Notes under the pieces: generated by a model
Told to the model about the DNA's origin: nothing
Databases searched by the model: none
Seen by the model: the letters and a program-made list of their open reading frames with translations, nothing else
Position numbers and translations under genes: made by a program
Shown: piece by piece, positions 5,734 to 11,033 of the stretch
Numbering within the stretch: position 1 is the first letter of the stretch
Layout of the letters: every line of letters starts with the position of its first letter
Assembly (NCBI GenBank): GCA_013140955.1
Contig: JABFRY010000147.1
Location: 1-11,033, forward strand
Reading direction: 5' to 3'
Origin: Acidobacteriota bacterium
GTDB lineage: Bacteria > Acidobacteriota > Vicinamibacteria > Vicinamibacterales > UBA2999
DNA length: 11,033 nt

Positions 5734-6555
5734 ATGGGCCAGCCCCGTACCCTCAAGCTCACGCTGGCCTACGACGGATCCCGGTACGTCGGCTGGCAGC
5801 GCCAGGCCTCCGGCGACTCGGTGCAGGGTCTGCTCGAGAACGCCCTGGCTCACTTCGAAGGCGCGCCGGTGCACGTGCACGGCGCCGGTCGCACCGATGC
5901 CGGCGTCCACGCCCTCGGACAGGTCGCCAGCGTCCGCGTGCACGCCGCACACGATGCCCACACGCTGCTGCGCGCCCTCAATGCGCAGTTGCCGCGCGAC
6001 GTACGCGTCCTCCGCGTGGACGAGGTGGCCGACGACTTCCATGCCCGGTACTCGGCGGTCGCGAAGACCTACCGCTACCGCATCTGGAACGGGCCCGTCG
6101 GCAATCCCTTCGAGGCGCCCTTTGCCTGGCACGTGCGGGAGGCGCTCGACGTGGAGGCGATGCAGGCGGCCGCGGCGCTCGTCGTGGGCACGCACGACTT
6201 CTCGGCCTTCCAGAGTACGGGCAGCGACGTGGCGACCTCGGTGCGGACGATCGTGCGCTCCGACCTGCGGCTCGTGTCCGCAGCGGGCGGTGCGCTGCCG
6301 CGCGACGGCAGCACCAGGGGCGCCGCATTCGTGTGCGAGCCGGTCCTCGTGTACGAGGTGGCGGGTGACGGATTCCTCCGGCACATGGTCCGCGCGATTG
6401 TGGGCACGCTCGTCGAGGTTGGTCGCGGATGGCGCTCTCCGGCCTCGATGGCCGCGCTGGTCGCCGGCGCCCCCCGCGCATCTGCCGGCGCGACGGCGCC
6501 GCCAGCGGGGCTGTTCCTCGTCGCGGTGGACTATGATGAAGCGCTTGCACCCTGA
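5734..6555 (+). CDS. truA: tRNA pseudouridine(38-40) synthase
   Basis: A 273-residue enzyme that isomerises uridine to pseudouridine at positions 38-40 of the tRNA anticodon stem-loop. The catalytic aspartate is Asp55 in GAGRTDAGVHALGQ (50-63). Other family segments are LAYDGSRYVGWQRQ (11-24), FHARYSAVAKTYRYRIW (102-118), THDFSAFQ (153-160) and FLRHMVRAIVGTL (214-226), ending in PAGLFLVAVDY (257-267). The length matches the family (about 245-270 residues), with a small extra loop at about 184-202 rich in Gly, Arg and Ala. ATG 5734 is the only standard start before the conserved N-terminus, but no good Shine-Dalgarno precedes it, so coupling with pyrE (stop 26 bp upstream) is likely. uppS follows 11 bp after its stop. 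Identification is secure. Confidence 0.95.
   Translation: MGQPRTLKLTLAYDGSRYVGWQRQASGDSVQGLLENALAHFEGAPVHVHGAGRTDAGVHALGQVASVRVHAAHDAHTLLRALNAQLPRDVRVLRVDEVADDFHARYSAVAKTYRYRIWNGPVGNPFEAPFAWHVREALDVEAMQAAAALVVGTHDFSAFQSTGSDVATSVRTIVRSDLRLVSAAGGALPRDGSTRGAAFVCEPVLVYEVAGDGFLRHMVRAIVGTLVEVGRGWRSPASMAALVAGAPRASAGATAPPAGLFLVAVDYDEALAP
6532..6537 (+). promoter_or_regulatory. Possible -10 box (TATGAT) before uppS
   Basis: TATGAT lies inside the 3' end of truA, 29 nt upstream of the uppS ATG. It is one base from the TATAAT consensus, but no -35 match is seen at about 17 bp. The bases also encode the conserved TruA C-terminal D-Y-D, so the match may be incidental. Confidence 0.2.
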
Positions 6556-6566
6556 AGAGACACGCG

Positions 6567-7358
6567 ATGTCGCTTGAGTCGCTGCTGGCGTGGATTCCGG
6601 ACGGGCATCCCGACCAGCATCTGGCCCGCGAGGTGAGCATCGACCGGCTGCCTGCCCACGTGGCTATCATCATGGACGGCAACGGCCGCTGGGCCGCCGG
6701 GCGTCATCTTCCCAGAGTGGAGGGACACCGGGCCGGGATCGAGGCTGTCAGAAGTACGGTCGAGACGGCCGCGCGCCTCGGGATCCGGGTGCTCACCCTG
6801 TACGCATTCTCGCGGGAGAACTGGAAGCGCCCGCCCACCGAGGTCAGCACGCTGATGCGCCTGCTGAAGCGCTACCTCAGGTCCGAGCTCAATGCCCTCC
6901 TGCGCAACGACATCCGCTTCAACGTCATCGGCCGGACCGACCACCTCGCGGGCGACATCATCGACGAGCTGTCGGCGACCACGGCGGCCACCGGTGGGAA
7001 CCAGGGCATGGTGGTCAACCTCGCGCTCAACTACGGTGGACGCGCCGAGATCGTCGATGCGGCCCGTCGGGCCATCGAAGCGGGCGTTGCGCCGGACGAG
7101 CTCGACGAGCAGCGATTCGCGGCGTTCCTCTACACCGCCGGGCAGCCGGATCCAGACCTGCTGATCCGCACGAGCGGCGAGATGCGCGTCAGCAACTTCC
7201 TGCTGTGGCAGATCGCCTACGCCGAGATCTACGTGACCGACACCTACTGGCCCGACTTCCGGCGCCAGCACCTGCTCGAGGCGATTCTCGCGTATCAGAA
7301 GCGCGAGCGGCGGTATGGCGGCATCAGCCCGTCCCGGGAGGCGGCGGGAGCCCGATGA
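6567..7358 (+). CDS. uppS: Isoprenyl transferase, undecaprenyl diphosphate synthase type
   Basis: A 263-residue cis-prenyltransferase that extends farnesyl diphosphate with isopentenyl units to make the C55 carrier lipid for peptidoglycan and surface glycans. The diphosphate-binding start HVAIIMDGNGRWA (31-43) holds the key Asp37. Further family segments are LTLYAFSRENWKRP (76-89), VNLALNYGGRAEIV (149-162), DPDLLIRTSGEMRVSNFLLWQ (from 194) and AYAEIYVTDTYWPDF (217-231). About 28 residues precede the conserved core, a modest N-terminal extension. ATG 6567 follows the truA stop by 11 bp, with only a weak AAGAG upstream. The product links the dxr isoprenoid pathway to the glycosyltransferases encoded nearby. 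Chain length (C55 or another) is inferred from family, not visible directly. Confidence 0.95.
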   Translation: MSLESLLAWIPDGHPDQHLAREVSIDRLPAHVAIIMDGNGRWAAGRHLPRVEGHRAGIEAVRSTVETAARLGIRVLTLYAFSRENWKRPPTEVSTLMRLLKRYLRSELNALLRNDIRFNVIGRTDHLAGDIIDELSATTAATGGNQGMVVNLALNYGGRAEIVDAARRAIEAGVAPDELDEQRFAAFLYTAGQPDPDLLIRTSGEMRVSNFLLWQIAYAEIYVTDTYWPDFRRQHLLEAILAYQKRERRYGGISPSREAAGAR

Positions 7359-7375
7359 GCCGCCGCACCCGATGA
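7355..7375 (+). other. Six-codon mini-ORF bridging uppS and cdsA
   Basis: An ATG at 7355 overlaps the uppS stop in ATGA and opens a frame encoding MSRRTR, whose TGA (7373-7375) overlaps the cdsA ATG at 7372 in a second ATGA. A reinitiating ribosome could pass from uppS through this peptide to cdsA. It may be chance; no ribosome-binding site distinguishes it. Confidence 0.25.
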
Positions 7376-8148
7376 CCCGGGTGGTGAGCGGCGCCGTGCT
7401 TGGTGCCGCCGCGCTGGCCGCCGTCCTGTACCTGCCCCTGCCCGGCCTGCGCGTGCTCGCGTGCGTCGTGGCCCTGCTGGCGGCGCACGAGTACCTGCCC
7501 CTGGTCAGGACCGGCGCCGGCCGTGAGCGACTGCTGCCGCTGGCGCTCGTCGTCGTCACCTGCTGGTGGAGCAGCGTGGCTGCCACGGGTGGGACGTTGC
7601 TCGTGCTGGTGCTGCTGATGCTCGTGGCGGTGGCCGCCGAGACGCTCATGTGGGAGGTGTCGTTCGAACGCATCGTCGCCGCGTTCTTCCCGGCCTGGTA
7701 CATCGGCCTGCCCCTGGGCCTGCTCGTGGCCCTGCACGCCGCGGGGGGATATCGCGCGACCGTGCTGCTCCTGGCAACGGTGGTCGTGAGCGATTCCGGG
7801 CAGTACTACACGGGTCGTGCGCTCGGCCGCCGCCCGCTGGCGCCGCGCATCAGCCCGAAGAAGACGCTGGAGGGGGCCGTGGGCGGCGTGCTGATCGGGA
7901 CGGGCTTCGTGACGCTCGCAGGTGGATGGGCCATCCCGACCGCATCCTGGACCTCGCTGGCGGCGCTCGGCGCCGTGCTCGTCGTGGTCGGCATCTGTGG
8001 GGATCTCTTCGAGTCGAGACTGAAGCGCTCGGCCGGCATCAAGGACAGTTCGTCGCTCATCCCCGGCCACGGCGGCGTGCTCGACCGGATCGACGCCCTG
8101 CTGTTTGCCGCGCCCGCGTTCTACGTCTACCTGCGGTGGGTGGCATGA
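7372..8148 (+). CDS. cdsA: Phosphatidate cytidylyltransferase (CDP-diglyceride synthase)
   Basis: A 258-residue integral inner-membrane enzyme that makes CDP-diacylglycerol from CTP and phosphatidic acid, the precursor of all bacterial phospholipids. Several hydrophobic segments fill residues 5-37, 54-68, 74-90, 105-122, 129-140, 170-187 and 194-209. The C-terminal family signature is intact at 215-241, from SRLKR through KD and IPGHGG to VLDRID. The preceding SDSGQYYTGR..G..PLAPRISPKKTLEG (140-168) is also characteristic. ATG 7372 is chosen because the protein then starts with the usual MTRVVSG; the frame is open 19 codons further upstream but only over the uppS 3' end. Its stop overlaps the dxr start (ATGA at 8145). 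At 258 residues it is within the family range. Confidence 0.94.
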   Translation: MTRVVSGAVLGAAALAAVLYLPLPGLRVLACVVALLAAHEYLPLVRTGAGRERLLPLALVVVTCWWSSVAATGGTLLVLVLLMLVAVAAETLMWEVSFERIVAAFFPAWYIGLPLGLLVALHAAGGYRATVLLLATVVVSDSGQYYTGRALGRRPLAPRISPKKTLEGAVGGVLIGTGFVTLAGGWAIPTASWTSLAALGAVLVVVGICGDLFESRLKRSAGIKDSSSLIPGHGGVLDRIDALLFAAPAFYVYLRWVA

Positions 8149-9308
8149 GGAACCTGGCCATTCTCGGATCGACCGGCTCCATCGGGCGGAGCGCCCTGGC
8201 CGTCGTGGACGAGCATCCGGCCAGGCTGCGTGTGGTGTCGCTCGCGGCCGGTGAGAACGCCGACCTGCTGGCAGAGCAGGCGGCCAGGTATCGCCCGCAG
8301 CTGCTGGCCATGGCGACAGCCGGCGCGGCTGCGCGTCTCCGGGACCACATCGGCACGGCCGTTCCCGTGGCCGAGGGCGCCGAGGGCCTGGTGGCAGCCG
8401 CCACCCATCCCGACGTGGACCTCGTGCTCTGCGCGTCGGCCGGCACGGCCGGGCTCGAGGCCGCGCTGGCGGCGATCGAGGCGGGCAAGGCGATTGCACT
8501 CGCCAACAAGGAGATCCTGGTCATGGCCGGCGAGGTGGTGACCGCGGCCGCCGCGCGGTGTGGCGTGCCGATCCTGCCCGTGGACAGCGAGCACAACGCG
8601 ATTCACCAGTGCCTCCACGGGCGCCCCAGGGGCGAGATCCGGCGGCTGGTCCTCACGGCCTCGGGCGGTCCCTTCAGGACCCACTCCCGCGAGGCCATGC
8701 GCGCGGTGACGCCGGCGCAGGCGCTCGATCACCCCACGTGGCGCATGGGACGCAAGATCACGATCGACTCGGCGACGCTCATGAACAAGGGGCTGGAGGT
8801 CATCGAGGCGCGCTGGCTCTTCGACGTGGCCGCCGACCGGATCGACGTCGTGGTGCATCCCCAGTCGGTCGTGCACTCGATGGTCGAGCTCACCGACGGC
8901 TCGGTGATGGCCCAGCTCGGTGTCACCGACATGCGCCTGCCGATCCAGTATGCCTGCTCCTATCCGGACCGGTGGGAGACGTCCATTCCCAGCCTGGACC
9001 TCACGCGGCTCGGACAGCTGGCATTCGAAGCGCCGGACCACGAGCGGTTTCCCTGTCTGGCGCTCGCCTACCGGGTCCTGCGCGAGGGTGGGACGGCTCC
9101 GGTCGTCCTCAACGCCGCCAACGAGGTCGCGGTGGCCGCGTTCCTGGCCGGGGATCTGCCCTTCATGGGCATTCCCGAGGTGATAGCGCACACGCTCGAC
9201 GCCCACGAGACCGGGCCGGCCGCGTCTTTGCAAGAGGTGCGGGCCGCTGATGCATGGGCGCGCGAGTGGGCAGCCGCCTTCGCTCGCGGGGTAGAATTGC
9301 GGGGGTGA
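8145..9308 (+). CDS. dxr: 1-deoxy-D-xylulose-5-phosphate reductoisomerase
   Basis: A 387-residue cytoplasmic enzyme that converts DXP to 2-C-methyl-D-erythritol 4-phosphate using NADPH, the committed step of the MEP isoprenoid pathway. The NADPH loop GSTGSIG is at 8-14 and ALANKEILVMAGE at 118-130. Metal ligands are Asp147 and Glu149 in LPVDSEHNAI (144-153) and Glu218 in MNKGLEVIEARW (213-224). The substrate loop includes TASGGPF (171-177) and HPTWRMGRKITIDSAT (196-211), and NAANEVAV (323-330) lies in the C-terminal domain. All catalytic residues appear present. The start overlaps the cdsA stop by 4 bases in ATGA, so translation is coupled. Its last codons contain a TAGAAT promoter-like box for rseP. 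The pathway product feeds the upstream uppS enzyme. Identification is secure. Confidence 0.97.
   Translation: MRNLAILGSTGSIGRSALAVVDEHPARLRVVSLAAGENADLLAEQAARYRPQLLAMATAGAAARLRDHIGTAVPVAEGAEGLVAAATHPDVDLVLCASAGTAGLEAALAAIEAGKAIALANKEILVMAGEVVTAAAARCGVPILPVDSEHNAIHQCLHGRPRGEIRRLVLTASGGPFRTHSREAMRAVTPAQALDHPTWRMGRKITIDSATLMNKGLEVIEARWLFDVAADRIDVVVHPQSVVHSMVELTDGSVMAQLGVTDMRLPIQYACSYPDRWETSIPSLDLTRLGQLAFEAPDHERFPCLALAYRVLREGGTAPVVLNAANEVAVAAFLAGDLPFMGIPEVIAHTLDAHETGPAASLQEVRAADAWAREWAAAFARGVELRG
9292..9297 (+). promoter_or_regulatory. Candidate -10 box (TAGAAT) for rseP inside the end of dxr
   Basis: TAGAAT lies in the last codons of dxr, 21 nt before the rseP GTG. Predicted initiation near 9304 would leave a leader of about 15 nt containing GAGGGG at 9307-9312. 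The flanks (GCGGG before, GCGGGG after) nearly match those of the box before the family 2 glycosyltransferase gene. No -35 element is visible. This would give rseP transcription independent of the upstream run; activity is inferred. Confidence 0.4.
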
Positions 9309-9318
9309 GGGGCATCGC

Positions 9319-10638
9319 GTGCAGACTCTGCTGGCATTCCTGTTCGTACTCGGCGTCCTGATTTTCGTCCACGAGCTCGGGCACTTCCTGGCTGCCCGTC
9401 GCCTGGGGATTCGTGTGCTCACGTTCTCCCTGGGCTTCGGTCCCAAGATTCTGAAGTTCCGCCGCGGCGACACCGAGTATTGCGTCAGCGCCATCCCGCT
9501 CGGCGGCTACGTGAAGATGGCCGGCGAAAGCCCCGAGGACGCCCGGACCGGGCACCCCGACGAGTTCATGTCCCGGAGCAAGTGGGAGCGCTTCCAGGTG
9601 CTCATCATGGGCCCCGCCATGAACATCATCCTCGCCGTGGTCGTCACCGCCGTGGTGATGGCCCAGGGCGCCGACGTGCCGGCGTACCAGGATGAAGCGC
9701 CCGTGGTGGGTGAGGTGGTCGAGGGCTCACCCGCCGAACGGGCCGGCATCCAGCGCGGCGACCGCATCCTCACCGTGGCCGGCGAAGAGGTGGACACCTG
9801 GGAGCAGCTCGGCCTGGCCGTGGGCACGCGTCCCGATCGCGAAGTGGCCGTCACGTTCCTGCGCGGGGGCGAGTCGCGGTCGGTGACGGTCCAGACCGAG
9901 GCGCAGAGCCGCTTCGAGGTCGGCTACATCGGCGTGCTGCCCGACGTGAATCCCAGCGTCCGCAGCGTCGTTCCGGACGACCCGGCCGATCGCGCGGGCG
10001 TCAGGCCCGGTGACGTCGTCGTCGCCGTGGACGGCAAGCGCGTCGTGTTCGCCTCCCAGCTGTCGGAGGCGATTTCGGCCGCGCCCGGACGCGAGATCGA
10101 GCTTCTCCTCCTGCGCGAGGGGCAGGAACTGCGGTTGCCGGTCACGCCGGCGCCTCGCGGCGATCGCGGCATGGTGGGCATCACCATCAGCGAGGCGACC
10201 AAGTCGTTCACGCCGGGCCCCCTCGAGGCCGTGCAGCTGAGCATCCAGGAGAACATCAAGTACAGCGGCCTCATCTTCCGCACGCTCGGCGGGCTGTTCG
10301 TCGGTGAGACCTCGCCCCGCCAGCTGATGGGGCCGGTGGCCATTGCGCAACTGTCGGGCGAGTCCGCAGAAGCCGGCTGGGTGGCCCTGTTTTCCCTCAT
10401 GGCGATGATCAGCCTGAACCTGGGGCTGCTCAACCTGATGCCCGTGCCCGTGCTCGACGGCGGTCACATCCTGATCATGGCCCTCGAAGGCATTGCCAGG
10501 CGCGACTTCAGCGTGCAGATCAAGGAGAAGATGCTGCTCGCAGGGTTCGTCGTCCTGATGCTGCTGATGGTGACCGTGATCTACAACGATCTCACGCGCG
10601 TGGCGTGGATCGAGCGCCTGATGCCCTGGCGCAACTGA
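9319..10638 (+). CDS. rseP: Site-2 intramembrane zinc metalloprotease RseP
   Basis: A 439-residue inner-membrane protease that cleaves transmembrane segments of anti-sigma factors or signal-peptide remnants. The zinc site HELGH (18-22) lies in the first membrane helix (about 4-25), and the third ligand is Asp380 in LNLMPVPVLDGGH (371-383). Membrane segments follow at about 93-115, 355-375 and 405-422. Two PDZ domains occupy the periplasmic region, roughly 122-195 (SPAERAGIQRGDRI at 137-150) and 205-280 (DPADRAGVRPGDVV at 221-234), the two-PDZ arrangement of E. coli RseP. The start is GTG 9319 with GAGGGG 6 nt upstream. It begins 10 bp after dxr, a common neighbour. No anti-sigma factor gene is in the window, so its substrate here is unknown. 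Confidence 0.96.
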   Translation: MQTLLAFLFVLGVLIFVHELGHFLAARRLGIRVLTFSLGFGPKILKFRRGDTEYCVSAIPLGGYVKMAGESPEDARTGHPDEFMSRSKWERFQVLIMGPAMNIILAVVVTAVVMAQGADVPAYQDEAPVVGEVVEGSPAERAGIQRGDRILTVAGEEVDTWEQLGLAVGTRPDREVAVTFLRGGESRSVTVQTEAQSRFEVGYIGVLPDVNPSVRSVVPDDPADRAGVRPGDVVVAVDGKRVVFASQLSEAISAAPGREIELLLLREGQELRLPVTPAPRGDRGMVGITISEATKSFTPGPLEAVQLSIQENIKYSGLIFRTLGGLFVGETSPRQLMGPVAIAQLSGESAEAGWVALFSLMAMISLNLGLLNLMPVPVLDGGHILIMALEGIARRDFSVQIKEKMLLAGFVVLMLLMVTVIYNDLTRVAWIERLMPWRN

Positions 10639-10668
10639 CCGCCCGCACCTTCCCCCTCGGTGCGGCGG
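10639..10668 (+). terminator. GC hairpin immediately after rseP, no U-tract
   Basis: CCGCACC (10643-10649) pairs with GGTGCGG (10659-10665) around a 9-nt pyrimidine loop. CCG (10639-10641) and CGG (10666-10668) extend the stem past a single bulged C. It starts at the base after the rseP stop. No run of T follows, so it is either a weak or Rho-assisted terminator or a 3'-end stabiliser. Confidence 0.45.
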
Positions 10669-10674
10669 ACGCAC

Positions 10675-10693
10675 GACCGCGACCCCTGCGGTC
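10675..10693 (+). terminator. Second hairpin between rseP and the next gene
   Basis: GACCGC (10675-10680) and GCGGTC (10688-10693) form a perfect 6-bp stem around a 7-nt loop, 6 nt after the first hairpin. There is no T-run. Two hairpins in tandem suggest the long plus-strand unit ends here, but function is inferred. The remaining bases to 10752 hold a strong ribosome-binding site and no promoter I can defend. Confidence 0.3.
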
Positions 10694-10752
10694 GGCCTGC
10701 CCGTGTGGCACGACGATCGTTGACGCACTCGACGAGAGCAGAGGAGGAAAGC

Positions 10753-10980
10753 ATGTTTCGCACAGTCATCCTGGCCGCCGTGACGGCCTTCGCAATCGGG
10801 CTGCCGGCCCAGGCCGCCGCCCAGCAGGCCATGACGCAGGACGATCTCCTGCGCCTGCAGGACAACATCTATCAGGCCGAGCGCGAACTCACCGTGCTCG
10901 GCACCAGCGACACCGCGCGCGCGGCGCAGTTCCGGTTGTCGCTCGATGAACTCCGGGACGAGGTGACCTACTCAAGGTGA
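10753..10980 (+). CDS. Small exported coiled-coil-like protein, apparently frameshifted
   Basis: I do not recognise a named family. The 75-residue frame starts at ATG 10753 behind a strong AGGAGGA (10742-10748). A signal peptide is clear: FR near the start, hydrophobic core at about 5-17, cleavage likely after AQA (21) or AAA (23), so the product is exported. The mature part is Gln-, Glu- and Arg-rich with Leu/Ile/Ala spaced as in a helical coiled coil (32-73, for example LLRLQDNIYQAERELTVLG). The frame ends in TGA at 10978-10980, but from 10971 another frame reads on with clear coding character to the window edge. Restoring one C in the run at about 10971 would join them as DEVTY followed by LKVKMRKE. 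The true protein is therefore probably longer and this stop an artefact or a mutation. Confidence 0.7.
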   Translation: MFRTVILAAVTAFAIGLPAQAAAQQAMTQDDLLRLQDNIYQAERELTVLGTSDTARAAQFRLSLDELRDEVTYSR

Positions 10981-11033
10981 AGATGCGGAAGGAGCCCTCG
11001 GTGGCGCGCGCCGAGTATTCCGATCTGCGGGAC
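10971..11033 (+). pseudogene. Out-of-frame continuation of the small exported protein, cut by window end
   Basis: These 21 open codons encode LKVKMRKEPSVARAEYSDLR plus D. Nineteen of the 21 codons end in G or C, matching real genes in this window, and the charged helical composition continues that of the preceding frame. It has no start of its own that is well placed. I infer it is the same gene displaced by a one-base deletion relative to the 10753 frame. Confidence 0.55.

Noticed and set aside
8127..9494. 455-codon antisense frame over dxr and the start of rseP
   Set aside because: Explained by dxr and rseP on the plus strand, both with complete catalytic motifs.
10712..10725. TTGACG-like -35 element before the small exported protein gene
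   Set aside because: No -10 sequence lies at a suitable distance downstream; that space is the ribosome-binding site.
1..11033. Mobile elements, CRISPR, tRNA/rRNA genes or a defence system
   Set aside because: I saw no transposase, terminal inverted repeats, regular direct repeats, cloverleaf sequence or defence-associated domains; nearly all bases are accounted for by the listed genes.

Overview
The window is about 11 kb of very GC-rich, densely coding bacterial DNA. The outer-membrane TolC-family protein, the RseP site-2 protease and the two lipopolysaccharide-type glycosyltransferases point to a didermal (Gram-negative-type) bacterium. GC content, gene style and the CPLC-tailed PyrE suggest an acidobacterium of the Vicinamibacteria type. 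That placement is inference only; no rRNA or other phylogenetic marker is present.

Layout. (1) Positions 1-1448, plus strand: the 3' part of a PyrE-like phosphoribosyltransferase gene, followed after 11 bp by a TIGR02757/DUF2400 protein that carries residues resembling an HhH-GPD DNA glycosylase. (2) Positions 1438-4991, minus strand: an apparent three-gene unit read tolC-like, then family 2 glycosyltransferase, then family 4 glycosyltransferase, with 28-bp gaps. It converges on region 1 with an 11-bp overlap of coding ends. (3) Positions 4992-5116: a divergent intergenic region holding an AT-rich promoter-like patch and a leader hairpin before pyrE. (4) Positions 5117-10638, plus strand: a housekeeping run pyrE - truA - uppS - cdsA - dxr - rseP with very short or overlapping junctions. 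It covers pyrimidine synthesis, tRNA pseudouridylation, isoprenoid precursor synthesis (MEP pathway), undecaprenyl carrier lipid, phospholipid precursor (CDP-diacylglycerol) and intramembrane proteolysis. (5) Positions 10639-10752: two GC-rich hairpins. (6) From 10753 to the end: a small exported coiled-coil-like protein whose frame is broken at about 10971, with coding signal continuing in another frame to the window edge.

How the genes fit together. uppS, cdsA, dxr and rseP form a commonly seen envelope-lipid cluster. The opposing glycosyltransferase/TolC unit also serves the envelope, probably glycan assembly. The first two genes are the least understood; a base-handling phosphoribosyltransferase next to a glycosylase-like protein is the most thought-provoking association here.

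I saw no mobile element, CRISPR array, tRNA, rRNA, phage gene or toxin-antitoxin module. The region is mainly ordinary core genome. The items worth a second look are the DUF2400 protein and its partner, a promoter-like motif repeated upstream of two genes (with a weaker version before pyrE), and the terminal frameshift.
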